Assembly (NCBI GenBank): GCA_040757835.1
Contig: JBFLWJ010000003.1
Location: 25,714 to 89,713 of the forward strand
Reading direction: 5' to 3'
Length of the DNA: 64,000 nt
From: Actinomycetota bacterium
GTDB lineage: Bacteria > Actinomycetota > Geothermincolia > Geothermincolales > RBG-13-55-18
A program made the position numbers and the translations under genes. Of the stretch, positions 1-10,222 are shown piece after piece. Numbering within the stretch: position 1 is the stretch's first letter; each line of letters opens with the position of its first letter. The notes beneath the pieces were generated by a model. The model saw only the letters and a program-made list of their open reading frames with translations. It did no database searches and was not told the DNA's origin.

Positions 1-272
1 GCCACCTTCTGCGCTGCCCCTGCCCGAGAACTACCAGGTCGGTCGCAGAGACAAGCGTGCATCGGAGTGGCCGGATAAGGTGAGCCCATCCGGGTGTCGC
101 CCATACCGACGCCCATACCCGGACTCGCTATGTTTTATTAGGGCGCAGCTCTGGTAAGTACCACTTGCCCGGCGAGCAAGGTGCTCGGAGGAGGCTTGCG
201 ACGACGACCAGCCTTGTCGCCGGGCCTGAAATGCAATTGCTGTGGAGATCAGCATCCAGCGGTCCGGGTACC
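1..272. other. Intergenic, no gene seen
   Basis: This lies downstream of the V-type ATPase operon. Only short open frames without recognisable protein character are present on either strand. I see no tRNA fold and no hairpin followed by a T-run that would clearly end the operon. The stretch may continue into an upstream feature outside the window. Confidence 0.5.
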
Positions 273-932
273 CTATGAGCGGAGGCGCTCCATGCGCTCG
301 ACTTCCTTGCGCTCCAGGGCCTTCTTGACCTTCTTGAGGCGGAAGATGTCCTCGCGCGCGCGTTCCTCGAGGCTCATCTGGATGAACTTTATCTGCTCGT
401 CGTAATCGGGGATGACGATGTTCTCGAGGGCGTTGACGCGGCGGTTGGTCTTGCGCAGTTCCTCTCCCAGGCGGCGCAGGCGCGTCTCGATATCGGCGGA
501 TTCGATGATGACGTCGATGATCTCCTCGAACTTCTCCGCCGCCGCGTCCACCCGGCTGGAGACGCCGGTGATGCTGTAGCCGCGCTTGAGCACGTTGCGC
601 ATGCTGCTCTGGCCCTTGCGGATGACCGGGATGGGCACCCCCATGACATGGGTACCGGTGATGTCCACCAGCACGTCGCCCTGGGAGGCGTAGGAAGCCG
701 AGCGCACCCTGGGCCCCCCGTCCTTGGCCTTGGCCATGGCCAGGTCGTACTGGGCGTCGGAGGTCACCCGCTCCAGGCGCAGCGACAGGCGCATGGTCTC
801 GTCGATGATGGGCATGAACTCCGCCAGCAGGGCGTCCCGCTTGCGCTTAAGCAGGTTCATGCCCTGGTCGGCCAGGGCGCGGTTGGCCTTGCGCTTCAGG
901 AGCTCGCTCCGGGTCGGGTGGACCTGTTCCAT
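273..932 (-). CDS. atpD: V/A-type ATP synthase subunit D
   Basis: Central rotor stalk subunit of the V/A-type ATPase, a long coiled coil that transmits rotation between the A3B3 head and the membrane ring. The 219-residue length is normal for the family. The N-terminus has the typical PTRSELL segment, followed by Lys/Arg-rich helices and a charged helical C-terminus. An AGGAG lies about 10 bases before the ATG. It is the last gene of the nine-gene operon, 31 bases after atpB. Nothing in it is unusual. Confidence 0.95.
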   Translation of the reverse strand: MEQVHPTRSELLKRKANRALADQGMNLLKRKRDALLAEFMPIIDETMRLSLRLERVTSDAQYDLAMAKAKDGGPRVRSASYASQGDVLVDITGTHVMGVPIPVIRKGQSSMRNVLKRGYSITGVSSRVDAAAEKFEEIIDVIIESADIETRLRRLGEELRKTNRRVNALENIVIPDYDEQIKFIQMSLEERAREDIFRLKKVKKALERKEVERMERLRS

Positions 933-963
933 CTGCCGCTGTCTCCTGCCTGAGAGCCCTCGA

Positions 964-2385
964 TCAGCTCTCGGTCGTCGCGAACTCCTCCGCCATCTCC
1001 GGGTTGAAGTTCTTCTCTATGTATTCCGTCTTGATACGCTTGATGGAGTCCTTGGGCATCATGCTGATGAGCTTCCAGCCCAGCTCCAGCGTCTGGTCCA
1101 GCTCGCGGTTCTCGTCCTTCTGGTCCAGGTAGTTCTGCTCGAAGGCGTCCGCGAATTTCAGGGCCATGCGGTCGGTGTCCGTGAGGGCCTCCTCGCCCAC
1201 GATGGCCACCAGGCGGCGCAGGTCGACCCCCTCAGCGTAGTAGGCGTAGAGTTGGTCGGCGACGCCGCGGTGGTCTCCCCGCGTGCGCCCCTCTCCGATA
1301 CCCAGGTTCATGAGGCGTGAGAGGCAGGGCAGCACGTCGATGCAGGGGAAGATGCCCCGGCGGTGCAGGGTACGAGAGAGCACGATCTGCCCCTCGGTGA
1401 TATATCCGGTAAGGTCGGGGATGGGGTGGGTGATGTCGTCGTCGGGCATGGCCAGGATGGGCACCTGGGTCACCGAGCCGGGCTTGCCCTTGATGCGTCC
1501 CGCGCGCTCGTATATCGAGGCCAGGTCGGTGTACATGTACCCTGGATAACCGCGCCGTCCGGGCACCTCCTCGCGCGCGGTGGAGATCTCGCGCAGGGCC
1601 TCGCAGTAATTGGTCATGTCGGTGAGGATCACCAGCACCTGCATGTCGTGTTCGAAGGCCAGGAACTCGGCCACGGTCAGGGCGCAGCGCGGGGTCTGCA
1701 GCCTCTCCACCGTGGGGTCGTCGGCCAAATTCATAAAGAAGACCACCCGCTCCAGGGCGCCGGAACGCGCGAAGCTCTCCTGGAAGAAGGAGGCCTCGCG
1801 GCGGGTGATGCCCATGGCCGCGAAGACGATGGCGAATTCCTCTCCCCCCACGATCTTGGCGTTCTTCACGATCTGCGCCGCCAGCTCGTTACCGGGAAGG
1901 CCGGCACCCGAGAAGATGGGGAGCTTCTGTCCGCGCACCAGGGTGTTCAGGCCGTCGATGGCGGAGATACCGGTCTGGATGAAGTCGCGGGGTTCCTCGC
2001 GGCTCCAGGGGTTGATGGGCGAGCCGGTTATCTCCCTCTCCTCCTCCGGGAAGACCTCGGGTCCCCCGTCGATGGGCTGACCCATGCCGTTGAGGACGCG
2101 ACCCAGGAGGTTGACCGAGCAGGGCATCTTGGCCACTTCCCCGCGGAAGCGCACGTTGGTCTTATCCACGTCCAGCCCCGCCGTGGGGCCGAATACCTGC
2201 ACCACGGCAAGCTCGCCCGAGAGCTCGATGACCTGGCCGTATTTGACCGAGCCGTCGGCAGAGCGGATCTCCACCATCTCGTTGTAGGAAGCGCCTTTGA
2301 CCTTGCTCACGAAGAGCAGGGGACCTGCGACCTCTCCCACCGTGCGGTACTCCATCGTGGCCAGGGTTACTCTTTCGTTCGACAT
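964..2385 (-). CDS. atpB: V/A-type ATP synthase subunit B (non-catalytic)
   Basis: Non-catalytic nucleotide-site subunit of the A3B3 head. The protein is 473 residues, the normal size, with the B-subunit version of the P-loop region ([13 protein letters not shown], about residues 160-172) in place of a true Walker A, as expected for this subunit. The family hallmarks YMYTDLA and [11 protein letters not shown] are present. GGGAG lies 7 bases before the ATG. It follows atpA by 24 bases, so the two are co-transcribed and probably made in step for 3:3 assembly. Confidence 0.96.
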   Translation of the reverse strand: MSNERVTLATMEYRTVGEVAGPLLFVSKVKGASYNEMVEIRSADGSVKYGQVIELSGELAVVQVFGPTAGLDVDKTNVRFRGEVAKMPCSVNLLGRVLNGMGQPIDGGPEVFPEEEREITGSPINPWSREEPRDFIQTGISAIDGLNTLVRGQKLPIFSGAGLPGNELAAQIVKNAKIVGGEEFAIVFAAMGITRREASFFQESFARSGALERVVFFMNLADDPTVERLQTPRCALTVAEFLAFEHDMQVLVILTDMTNYCEALREISTAREEVPGRRGYPGYMYTDLASIYERAGRIKGKPGSVTQVPILAMPDDDITHPIPDLTGYITEGQIVLSRTLHRRGIFPCIDVLPCLSRLMNLGIGEGRTRGDHRGVADQLYAYYAEGVDLRRLVAIVGEEALTDTDRMALKFADAFEQNYLDQKDENRELDQTLELGWKLISMMPKDSIKRIKTEYIEKNFNPEMAEEFATTES

Positions 2386-2409
2386 CTTATATCTCCCGCT
2401 TCCAGTTCC

Positions 2410-4158
2410 TTACCATTCGCTCAGGGATCTGAGCTCCTGCTGGACCCTATCCACCAGTTCGGATATCTTCTCCTCCGCCTCTTCGGACGGGATCTCCTTC
2501 ATGCGAGCGATCTCGTTCTTGATGGGGTGCTCCGTGGCCTGGCGCAGCGGCACTCCCTGCACCAGCACCTCCTCCAGGCAGTCATAATAGGTGAGGATTA
2601 CCTTGAGCATCAGGTACTGCTTGCGCAGCGAACAGAAGGCGTCGGTATCGGAGAAGGCGAACTGCTGCAGGAAGTCCTCCCGCAGCATGCGCGTGGTCTC
2701 CAGCACCGCCTTGGCGAAATCTGGCAGGGCGTCAGGGCCCACCAGCTGCACGATCTCCTGCAGTTCCACCTCTTTCTGCAGCAGGCTCATGGCTTTATCG
2801 CGCAGGGCCCTCCATTCCTCGTCCACGTTCTTCAGGTACCATTCCTGGATCTGGTCGAGGTAGAGGGTGTAGCTCTTGATCCAGCTGATGGCGGGGAAGT
2901 GGCGGCGGTAGGCCAGGGAGGTGTCCAGCGCCCAGAAAGCCCCGGTGATGCGCAGGGAGTTCTGGGTCATGGGCTCGGAGAAATCCCCGCCGGGAGGAGA
3001 CACCGCTCCGATGGCGGTGATGGAGCCTATGCGCTCGTCGCTGCCAAGGCACACCGCGCGCCCGCAGCGCTCGTAGAAGTCGGCCAGGCGCGTGGCCAGG
3101 TACGCGGGGTACCCCTCCTCCCCGGGCATCTCCTCCAGTCGGCCGGACACCTCGCGCAGGGCCTCTCCCCACCGCGAGGTGGAATCCGCCATGAGCGCGA
3201 CGTTGTAGCCCATGTCGCGGTAGTACTCCGCCAGGGTGATCCCGGTATAGATGGAGGCCTCCCGGGCGGCCACGGGCATGTTGGAGGTGTTGGCAACGAG
3301 GATGGTGCGCTGCATCAGCGGCACCCCCGTCTTGGGGTCGATGAGGCTGGGGAACTCCGCCAGCACCTCGGTGATCTCGTTGCCCCGCTCCCCGCAGCCG
3401 ATGTAGATGACGATATCGGCATCGGCCCACTTGGCCAGGGTGGTCTCCGTAACCGTCTTACCGGTCCCGAAGCCTCCCGGGATGATGCTGTAGCCGCCCT
3501 GGGCGATGGGGAAGAAGGTGTCCAGGATGCGGGTGCCGGTGATAAAGGGGACGGTGGGGTTCTCTTTCTTCTTTACCGGTCGCGGCACGCGCGCGGGCCA
3601 GGTCTGGTGGAGCTTGATCTCCCCTCCCCCGTCCAACCGCACGACCACGTCATCGATGGTGAACTCGCCCTCCCAGACCTCGGCGACCTTGCCTGACATG
3701 CCGGGCGGGACCATGATGCGGTGGGCGATGTGCGCGGTCTCCTGTACCTCGCCGACGATATCGCCCTCTGCCACCTCGTCCCCCTCTTCGACCATGGGCT
3801 GGAAGGTCCAGGTGCGGTCCCGGGGAAGGGCCACGGTGGTCACGCCGCGCACGATGAAGTCGCCGAAATCGTCGGCGATATCGACGAGGCGCCGCTGGAT
3901 ACCGTCGTAGATGGATGATAGCAGACCGGGACCCAGCTCGATGAGCAGGGGCTCCTCGGTGCATTCAACTTTCTCGCCCACGCGCAGGCCCGAGGTGTCC
4001 TCGTATACCTGTACGATGGCCACGTCTCCGTCCAGGCGCACTACTTCTCCGATGAGCCCGAGGTCTCCCACCTTGGTGATATCGTACATCTTGGCGCCGG
4101 ACATGCCCTCGGCGTTCACCACGGGCCCGGATACCTTAACAATCGTTCCCTCGATCAT
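2410..4158 (-). CDS. atpA: V/A-type ATP synthase subunit A (catalytic)
   Basis: Catalytic subunit of the A3B3 head, hydrolysing or making ATP. The Walker A motif GGFGTGKT is at about residue 230, followed by the [11 protein letters not shown] segment and the Walker B region ending in [12 protein letters not shown]. The A-subunit-specific non-homologous insert is present before the P-loop. The length of 582 residues is standard. The start has GGAG about 9 bases upstream. It lies between atpF and atpB. Confidence 0.97.
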   Translation of the reverse strand: MIEGTIVKVSGPVVNAEGMSGAKMYDITKVGDLGLIGEVVRLDGDVAIVQVYEDTSGLRVGEKVECTEEPLLIELGPGLLSSIYDGIQRRLVDIADDFGDFIVRGVTTVALPRDRTWTFQPMVEEGDEVAEGDIVGEVQETAHIAHRIMVPPGMSGKVAEVWEGEFTIDDVVVRLDGGGEIKLHQTWPARVPRPVKKKENPTVPFITGTRILDTFFPIAQGGYSIIPGGFGTGKTVTETTLAKWADADIVIYIGCGERGNEITEVLAEFPSLIDPKTGVPLMQRTILVANTSNMPVAAREASIYTGITLAEYYRDMGYNVALMADSTSRWGEALREVSGRLEEMPGEEGYPAYLATRLADFYERCGRAVCLGSDERIGSITAIGAVSPPGGDFSEPMTQNSLRITGAFWALDTSLAYRRHFPAISWIKSYTLYLDQIQEWYLKNVDEEWRALRDKAMSLLQKEVELQEIVQLVGPDALPDFAKAVLETTRMLREDFLQQFAFSDTDAFCSLRKQYLMLKVILTYYDCLEEVLVQGVPLRQATEHPIKNEIARMKEIPSEEAEEKISELVDRVQQELRSLSEW

Positions 4159-4223
4159 ACCGACACTCTCCCGTCTCTGGATCCATCCCGCCTGCAGATA
4201 TGACTCAACATAACGCTGCCCAC

Positions 4224-4565
4224 CTAGTCTCCCCCGCCCCCGCGCAGGGTGATGTCGAACCCGATGGCGCGGTGGATGAGGCGGGCCAGGTAAGCCCGCC
4301 GCTCCCCCGCCATCTCTACCGACTCCTTGATGGGCAGGGGGATAACGATGGGCCGGTAGATACTGTCTATCTTCTCCTGGGTCTTCTCGTCGATGTTGTC
4401 GTAGAAATGCTCGTTGACGGCCAGGATGCCGGCGTTGGGGTCATCCAGCAGGAGCTTTATCTTCTCCCTCGCCTCGTCGGCGTTCTCGGCCTCGACCACG
4501 CTCACGCCGGCCAGGCGAAAACCGTCCGCCGTCTCCGGGTCGGTAACCACTATCGCCTTATACAA
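4224..4565 (-). CDS. atpF: V/A-type ATP synthase subunit F
   Basis: Small regulatory subunit that binds the central stalk. It is 113 residues with the family's alternating beta/alpha pattern: [17 protein letters not shown] at the N-terminus, then a middle helix and PLPIKES towards the end. The start codon is TTG, supported by a GAGG(N9)TTG arrangement; no ATG fits the conserved N-terminus. It sits between atpC and atpA. Confidence 0.9.
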   Translation of the reverse strand: MYKAIVVTDPETADGFRLAGVSVVEAENADEAREKIKLLLDDPNAGILAVNEHFYDNIDEKTQEKIDSIYRPIVIPLPIKESVEMAGERRAYLARLIHRAIGFDITLRGGGGD

Positions 4566-4587
4566 GCTCCCTCACCTCTCCGGGCCA

Positions 4588-5685
4588 TTACTTCTCCCGC
4601 GCCTCGGCATCCCACATGAAGAGCTCTTTGCGGATCTGGGACTCGATGAGCCCGATGCTCTTGCCGCGCAGTATGATGCGCAGGTTGGTTATCTCCAGGT
4701 ATTTCTTCCACATGTATTCAACGATAACCCCTATGCCCAGGGGGTCCTTGGACATCTTGAGGCAGGTCTCGATGATGTGCTTCTCCATCTCGTCCTCGAA
4801 GGCGCTCTCTCCGCGCTCGTCGAAGCTGTTCCATGCCGCTTCCAGGGCCTTGCGGTACGGGGTCTTCCTGCACAGGGCCTCGTAGACCTGCTCCGGCTGT
4901 CTGAGTTCCATGATGCGGGCGAACTCCTTCGCGGTGGCGATGGTCCCGCCCGGGATGAAATAGTCCTCCGCCCTGGCGCCCGTGAGCTCCAGGCCGCAGA
5001 TGCGCATGAGGGTGGCGATGTTGATGGAATCGACCTCCATGGTCACTACCTCGCGCACCAGCCTGGTGTTGGCGTCCCCGCCCCCCAGCATCCCGATCAC
5101 CTGTTCGTAGTGGTATCCGTCCATACCCAGCTCCAGGATGGAGAGGTCGTGCTCGCGGAGGAACTCGGCGAGGTTCGCGCTGACGGCCATACCGTAGTGG
5201 ATATCCCACTGCGGGCTGAACATGACGATGGCGTCCAGGGCGGCGCGCAGGTCCGGCTGGCTCGCGATCTCCTCCAGGGTCACCTGGTCCAGGGAGCCTA
5301 TGGGGATCAGGTTACGCACTATCTCCGCCTTGGGGATGAGCGCGCGTATCCCCCGCAGCACCGTCTTCAGGTTGTAGAGGTCCCAGCGTGAGAGCAGGGC
5401 GTTGACCATCTCCTCGGGCTTGCCCATGAAAAAGTCCTTGATTTGGCTGAAGTTACGGATGAGGTTGCGGTTGAAAGCGCGGTCCATGGTGGTGGGCCGT
5501 GCGCCCTCCATCATGAAATGCTCGATGTCCTCGCCGTATTCGGTATCCTCCAGCACGGCGATGGCCCGGTTGTAATCGGGCGCATCGAGCAGGTCCTTGT
5601 ACACGCTCAGGTCGAGGAGGCGGGCGTTCATCGCCCGCACCCTGGCATTGGCGTAGCTGTAATCCTTCAGCGGGACCTGAACCAT
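4588..5685 (-). CDS. atpC: V/A-type ATP synthase subunit C
   Basis: Homologue of the AC39/d subunit, the funnel that couples the central stalk to the membrane rotor. It is 365 residues, normal for the family, all helical, with the YSYANARVRAM start and several Asp/Glu-rich helices. AAAGG is 7 bases before the ATG. It follows atpE by about 40 bases in the operon. The symbol follows archaeal-type naming and does not mean the F-type c ring. Confidence 0.92.
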   Translation of the reverse strand: MVQVPLKDYSYANARVRAMNARLLDLSVYKDLLDAPDYNRAIAVLEDTEYGEDIEHFMMEGARPTTMDRAFNRNLIRNFSQIKDFFMGKPEEMVNALLSRWDLYNLKTVLRGIRALIPKAEIVRNLIPIGSLDQVTLEEIASQPDLRAALDAIVMFSPQWDIHYGMAVSANLAEFLREHDLSILELGMDGYHYEQVIGMLGGGDANTRLVREVVTMEVDSINIATLMRICGLELTGARAEDYFIPGGTIATAKEFARIMELRQPEQVYEALCRKTPYRKALEAAWNSFDERGESAFEDEMEKHIIETCLKMSKDPLGIGVIVEYMWKKYLEITNLRIILRGKSIGLIESQIRKELFMWDAEAREK

Positions 5686-5724
5686 TATCTCTCGCCTTTC
5701 GCCGCCGACATCGAAAGAGGGGGC

Positions 5725-6333
5725 TTAACCCCCTCCCACCGCGGCCCCGACCTCCTCCTCGAAGAGGATCCCCGACACATGCATGCGTAATTTCTCCCGC
5801 GCCCGGTTCAACCTCTCCTCTACGGTATTGACGATCCTTACCCTGCCGTCCGCGTCGGAGATCACCGCTCCACCGGCGGACTGGATGTCCAAGAGCAGCT
5901 CGTGGTCTAACGCGAGTCTCTTCATCACGGCTTCCGCCACCTCCGCGTCGGCCGGATCGACATGCACTATCACCTTGCCGCTGATGCGGACCAGGCCTTC
6001 CTTGATCATATCCTCGAGGATGGACGGATAGTCCTGGCGTGACCTCAAACCGTGCAGCTCTTCCTCGGCGGACGCCAGGGCTTTCTCCGCGATCTGCTCC
6101 TTGGTGGAGATGACCGTGTTCTTGGACTTTAGGCGGGCGGTATAGAGCATGGAGGTCGTCTCGCTCCGTGCCTCCGCCTTGACCTTGTCGAGCCGCGCCT
6201 GCCGGATGGCATCGGCCTCCGCCTGCGCCCTGTCCAGGATCTGCTTCGCCTCCGCTTCCGCCCGGCTGAAGATCTCCTGGCATTCCTGGCGGCACTGGTC
6301 GTCAAGCGCCTGCAGGATGTCCTCTATAGACAT
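5725..6333 (-). CDS. atpE: V/A-type ATP synthase subunit E
   Basis: Peripheral stalk subunit that pairs with subunit H/G to hold the head stationary. The 202-residue protein has a long charged N-terminal helix (about residues 1-100, rich in Ala, Glu, Arg and Gln) and a globular C-terminal half with the typical GGAVISDADGRVRIVNT region. It lies between atpK and atpC in the operon. The start is supported by AGGAAG about 12 bases upstream. Confidence 0.93.
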   Translation of the reverse strand: MSIEDILQALDDQCRQECQEIFSRAEAEAKQILDRAQAEADAIRQARLDKVKAEARSETTSMLYTARLKSKNTVISTKEQIAEKALASAEEELHGLRSRQDYPSILEDMIKEGLVRISGKVIVHVDPADAEVAEAVMKRLALDHELLLDIQSAGGAVISDADGRVRIVNTVEERLNRAREKLRMHVSGILFEEEVGAAVGGG

Positions 6334-6392
6334 GCCTTCACTTCCTGTCGTTTAAGGAATGGAAAATGCCGAGTGTGATCCTCTTGAGCAGA

Positions 6393-6614
6393 TCATTCGG
6401 GCTTTAACCCGGTGATCAAGAAGGAAATAACGAATCCCAGCACGACCATTGTCTCGGGGATGGCGATCATGATGATGGCGTTCCCCGCGAGCTCCGGCTT
6501 CTCGGCTAGGGCTCCCGCCATGGCGGCCCCGATCTTAGACTGCGACCACCCGGTCGCCAGAGCGGCCAGGCCGATGGCCAAGGCTGCCCCGATGGCGATG
6601 AGTCCAAGTTCCAA
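6393..6614 (-). CDS. atpK: V/A-type ATP synthase subunit K (proteolipid ring)
   Basis: Membrane rotor subunit: two transmembrane helices forming one hairpin, 73 residues, the short form of the proteolipid. The second helix has the ion-carrying carboxylate in the context IPETMVVLGF. The first helix carries a Gln in GWSQSKIG, as in the Thermus-type subunit. I place the start at TTG 6614 because AGGAGG lies 8 bases upstream; a GTG 9 bases earlier would overlap that ribosome-binding site. The start follows the atpI stop by one base. Ion choice (H+ or Na+) cannot be decided from this sequence alone. Confidence 0.9.
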   Translation of the reverse strand: MELGLIAIGAALAIGLAALATGWSQSKIGAAMAGALAEKPELAGNAIIMIAIPETMVVLGFVISFLITGLKPE

Positions 6615-6615
6615 A

Positions 6616-8643
6616 CTATTCACCTCCTGAACGCTTGAACGGCTTATAGACTACGTCTGTTTCCTGATAAAACTTGGTAAAACTCTCCACCAAGTTGAGA
6701 CGGAGCGATTGTATCGAGGGGCTCAGCACGCCGAGTGCGATGTTCAGCGTATGCAGTAGCGCGGCTACAATGACCCCCAGTATTATCATCAGCCCCGATC
6801 CGAATTCGGCCCCCAGCTCGTTGGCCACCTCGGCCAGGATGACCGAGGCCAGCCCGATGCCGTAGAGACGGGCGTAGGAGAGGAGGTTGCCGAAGGTGAG
6901 AGCGGCTTCCAGACCTCCTCCAAAGCCACCTCCATAACCCGCCATGCCAATGCCTGCGAGAGACATCACCGCCCCCAGTGGGACCGCAACGTCCTTGGCG
7001 CTCTTGATGCCCCAAAGGCTGCCGAAGATAACGACCAAACCAAGGATGAAAAGGAGATAGCCCGCCTTCTCTATAACGTGTTTGCGGTCCTTGTGCTTGA
7101 TGCCGTCGATCATCCCTATGACCAGCGCGCTGCCTATATGCAGCGCACCGATTATGATTACCACGATGAGCAGAAGCTTAAACATACCTTCGTTGGCCTG
7201 CGCGATACGCTCCAGCGGCCATCCCCAGGGCTCTTCAACCCCGTTGACGTTGATGTATCCCCACACCCACTGCACCTCAACATGCCCCGCCGCGTCCTTC
7301 CACCCAAAGAGGCGGATCAGGAGGTCACCAAAGAACTCGAAGTACAACAAGCCGAATATGAAAGAAGATATCGAACAGATCAGGAGGACGTTGGCGAATA
7401 GCGTGGCGAACACTCCCCCCGACGCACGTTTCTTGATTATCCGCCTGATCAACATCGCCACCCCGAAGAGTACCAGGGCGTAACCCATGTCCCCCAACAT
7501 GAAACCGAAGAGCAGGGGGAAGAAGATGGCCACCAGGAAGGTGGGGTCAAGGTGCCCGTACTTGGGCGGCTTGATGAGCAGGTAGATGAACTCGAAGGGC
7601 TTGACCGCCGCCGGGTTCTGCATCGCCGATGGGGCCTCCTCCATCTCCGCGTGTGTCGGCAGCTCCTCGGTGACCTCCACCTTGCCCTCGAACTTCTCCT
7701 CCAGCAGCTTTCGCGTCGGCTCGACCTGGTCGGAGGGCATCCAGCCCGTGATGACGAAGGCATGTCCGCTCTGCCCGAACTTGGGGATGGCGTTAAGGGA
7801 CTCGATGCGGTCGGAAAGGTAGTCCTTGAGAGCCACAAGGGTTGCGTACCACCTATTCGAGACGTCCTCCAGGTCTTCCTTGACCTTCTCGAGCTTGGGG
7901 GGTATCTCCTTGTAACGCGTCTCTATCTCCTGTAGCGCTTCGTCATAGGGCTTGTCCGCCAGCTCCGTCGGCAGGCGCACCTGGTTGACGTTCTCCGCTG
8001 CCAGGAAGTTGTGTACCTGCTCGGAAAAGCGCTTGTGGAAGACGAGGATGGCGGCGTGGGTGTTCTCGTCCACGCGGGCCGAGAAGACATCGCACTGTCC
8101 CCCGGTTATCCTCTCCAGCTCGTGCTCGATATAATCGAGCACCTGCTTGTAGCGCTCCTCGATGAGCAGGGCCACCGATGTATACTGTTCGGTGGTGGTG
8201 ACCTTGCTGGCCAGCGGGTAGACCTTCTTGATTATGGGCTCGTATTTGGAGAGGCGCGACATCTCCACTTCCAGCTCGTTCTTATAGGATATTAATTCGC
8301 GGGTTGAACTCTCCTCCTCCTCCACCATGGCCGATATATCGCCGAGGGTCTTGCCCTGGAAGGAGCGGTATTTCTCCTCCAGCACTGCCTTGCTGACCTT
8401 CTCCTTGGGGGGCACCAGCTCCGCGAGGATGGCGTTGTTGCGCATGGCCAGGTTCTGCAGCAGGTTCCTCTCCTCCTCCAGCGCCGGGTCCATCTCCATC
8501 GGGATCAGGTCCGCATAGCGCGGACCTTTCTTCTTGGTGATGTCCTCGAGATGGAGTGTGCCCAGGTCCTGAAGGGTCTCTAGAACCTGGAAGAATTGGG
8601 TCTTCACCCCCACGATCTCCACTTTCGACATCGTCAGTAACAT
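6616..8643 (-). CDS. atpI: V/A-type ATP synthase subunit I
   Basis: Membrane stator subunit (a/I family) forming the ion half-channels. It is 675 residues: the first ~370 are soluble, helical and charged, and the rest contain about seven or eight membrane segments. The essential arginine is in the conserved SYARLYGIGLA segment near residue 590. A run of G upstream (GGGGG, 6 bases before) supports the first ATG; a second ATG four codons later is possible. It is the second gene of the operon, after atpH. Confidence 0.93.
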   Translation of the reverse strand: MLLTMSKVEIVGVKTQFFQVLETLQDLGTLHLEDITKKKGPRYADLIPMEMDPALEEERNLLQNLAMRNNAILAELVPPKEKVSKAVLEEKYRSFQGKTLGDISAMVEEEESSTRELISYKNELEVEMSRLSKYEPIIKKVYPLASKVTTTEQYTSVALLIEERYKQVLDYIEHELERITGGQCDVFSARVDENTHAAILVFHKRFSEQVHNFLAAENVNQVRLPTELADKPYDEALQEIETRYKEIPPKLEKVKEDLEDVSNRWYATLVALKDYLSDRIESLNAIPKFGQSGHAFVITGWMPSDQVEPTRKLLEEKFEGKVEVTEELPTHAEMEEAPSAMQNPAAVKPFEFIYLLIKPPKYGHLDPTFLVAIFFPLLFGFMLGDMGYALVLFGVAMLIRRIIKKRASGGVFATLFANVLLICSISSFIFGLLYFEFFGDLLIRLFGWKDAAGHVEVQWVWGYINVNGVEEPWGWPLERIAQANEGMFKLLLIVVIIIGALHIGSALVIGMIDGIKHKDRKHVIEKAGYLLFILGLVVIFGSLWGIKSAKDVAVPLGAVMSLAGIGMAGYGGGFGGGLEAALTFGNLLSYARLYGIGLASVILAEVANELGAEFGSGLMIILGVIVAALLHTLNIALGVLSPSIQSLRLNLVESFTKFYQETDVVYKPFKRSGGE

Positions 8644-8772
8644 CTGCTTCCCCCGTTCAATCTACTCGCGTGTCGATCATGTCATCGCTTCTCTCTTCCG
8701 CAACAGGATATCTTCCTTGAAAGACCGCCAGAAATGGCCGGGCGGGCCACACCGCTTCTGTCCGCGCCAGCC

Positions 8773-9198
8773 CTAATCGTCCTGACTGCTGGAGATCACC
8801 GCCTTGACGATAAAATCCACCGCCTTGTCAAGGTTCTTCTCGCCGGTCCTCTCGACCTCGGCGATCTCCTTGGCGGTGGCATTCTCGATCTCGCCGACCT
8901 CTTCGTGGGCAGCGGCGATCATCTTCGCGTGAACGTCTTTTCCTAACTCTTCGAGGGTTGCTTTACGCTTTATGGCCGCGGCTTGCCCCTTGGCGTCCTC
9001 GATCAACCGGTCCGCTTTCGTACGTTCGTTGCTGGTCTTGGTGCGGATCTCTATTTCCTTGGCGGATATGCGGCTGAAAACCTCGGTCCTTGCGCCTACG
9101 AATTTCTCTTCCAGCTGGTCTGATATATGCTTGTCTTCCTTGCCCCGGGTCTTGGCTTTGGCCTTATCCTTCTCCACCTTTTCCTTTGATCCTGCCAT
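8773..9198 (-). CDS. atpH: V/A-type ATP synthase subunit H (peripheral stalk)
   Basis: Small coiled-coil partner of subunit E in the peripheral stalk. It is 141 residues, highly charged, with continuous heptad-like Ala/Glu/Lys helix from about residue 25 to 125 and a short C-terminal VDFIVKAVI hydrophobic patch, as in the H/G family. It is the first gene of the operon, about 90 bases after the predicted transcription start. A 129-base spacer to atpI holds no further gene. The N-terminal Lys-rich tail (about 20 residues) is longer than usual. Confidence 0.8.
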   Translation of the reverse strand: MAGSKEKVEKDKAKAKTRGKEDKHISDQLEEKFVGARTEVFSRISAKEIEIRTKTSNERTKADRLIEDAKGQAAAIKRKATLEELGKDVHAKMIAAAHEEVGEIENATAKEIAEVERTGEKNLDKAVDFIVKAVISSSQDD

Positions 9199-9297
9199 GC
9201 TGTTTCGACCTCTTGCTTCGATTCTGGCCGGTCATTTTTTTCTTTGTTGCTGGTTCAGATTTCCCTTGCAGAGCAGGAGTTTTCTGAGTCCCGTAAC

Positions 9298-9326
9298 ATA
9301 ATATATGCGGGTTTATTACATGTCAA
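9298..9326 (-). promoter_or_regulatory. Promoter of the V-type ATPase operon
   Basis: On the minus strand, TTGACA (9326-9321) is followed after exactly 17 bases by TATTAT (9303-9298). This is one mismatch away from the sigma70/sigmaA consensus. It lies between coaX and atpH, so the ATPase genes need not depend on read-through from nadABC-coaX. The predicted start of transcription is near 9290. Confidence 0.75.
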
Positions 9327-9339
9327 TAAAGCTGTGGTG

Positions 9340-10113
9340 TTAGTGCTGGGGCCTCTCCCTCTCGTAGATCAACCTCAGGCCGTGGAGGGTGAGCAGGGGG
9401 TCGTGGAACTGGATGTTGCGGCATTCTTCCACTACCACCTCGGCCAGGCCTCCCGTCGCGATGACCTTGGCCTCCTCGCCCAACTCCTGCAGCATCAGCT
9501 CGACCACCCGGTCTACCTGGCCAGCGAAACCGAAGATTATCCCCGACTGCAGGCTCCATACGGTGTTCTTCCCGATGACGGAAGGTGGGCGGTGCATATC
9601 CACGCGTGTGAGCCGGGCCGCCGCCCTGAAAAGGGCCTTGGATGATATCTCGATCCCCGGTGCTATCACCCCTCCCAGGTAATCGCCCTGCCCGGATATG
9701 GCATCGAAGGTGGTGGCGGTGCCGAAGTCCACAACGATGCCCGGGCCGCCATACCTCTCGAAGGCCGCGACCGTGTTCACCAGGCGGTCGGGCCCCAGCT
9801 CCTTGGGGTTGTCGATTAGCACCCTGATGCCCGCGTCGATATTGGTGCCGACGATGAGCGGCTCGAAGTCCCAGTACTCCCTGGTCATCTGCTCCAGGGC
9901 CATGGTGGCCGGCGGGACCACGGAAGAGATGATCACCGCGTCGAAGCTGGCGAAGGATAGCCCCTTGAGCATCAGGAACCCCTGGTAATAGAGGGCCAAC
10001 TCATCGCCGGTCTGGTTGGAGTTGGTTGAGACCCTCCAGTGTCCGGCCAGCTCGCCGTCGCGGTAGGCGCCGATCACCGTCTGGGTGTTTCCGACATCAA
10101 TGGCCAGCAGCAT
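9340..10113 (-). CDS. coaX: Type III pantothenate kinase
   Basis: Phosphorylates pantothenate, the first step from vitamin B5 to coenzyme A. The 257-residue protein has the ASKHA-fold motifs of CoaX: IDVGNTQT at the N-terminus, GPDRLVN near residue 105 and VDFGTATTFD near 125. GGGAG lies 6 bases before the ATG. It follows nadC by about 110 bases on the same strand, so it may be the last gene of the nadABC-coaX unit. Its supply of pantothenate could come from the panC/panD genes encoded upstream. Confidence 0.93.
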   Translation of the reverse strand: MLLAIDVGNTQTVIGAYRDGELAGHWRVSTNSNQTGDELALYYQGFLMLKGLSFASFDAVIISSVVPPATMALEQMTREYWDFEPLIVGTNIDAGIRVLIDNPKELGPDRLVNTVAAFERYGGPGIVVDFGTATTFDAISGQGDYLGGVIAPGIEISSKALFRAAARLTRVDMHRPPSVIGKNTVWSLQSGIIFGFAGQVDRVVELMLQELGEEAKVIATGGLAEVVVEECRNIQFHDPLLTLHGLRLIYERERPQH

Positions 10114-10222
10114 ATGATTCTCCCGATTATCTCGAAAAACTGGCTACGCTAACTTATTATGCAAGAACCTGCCGTTTCCCGCTACCTGCCGCCGGCGGAA
10201 TCAACAGACAAGAAACCTGGCC

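Noticed and set aside
1363..3696. A 777-codon open frame on the plus strand
   Set aside because: It lies opposite atpB and atpA, which are certain. Its composition (His, Leu, Val, Gly-rich) is the usual antisense shadow in GC-rich DNA.
6393..6614. Claim that the ATPase is Na+-coupled
   Set aside because: The Gln and Glu-Thr residues also occur in the H+-coupled Thermus-type ring, so the sequence does not settle it.
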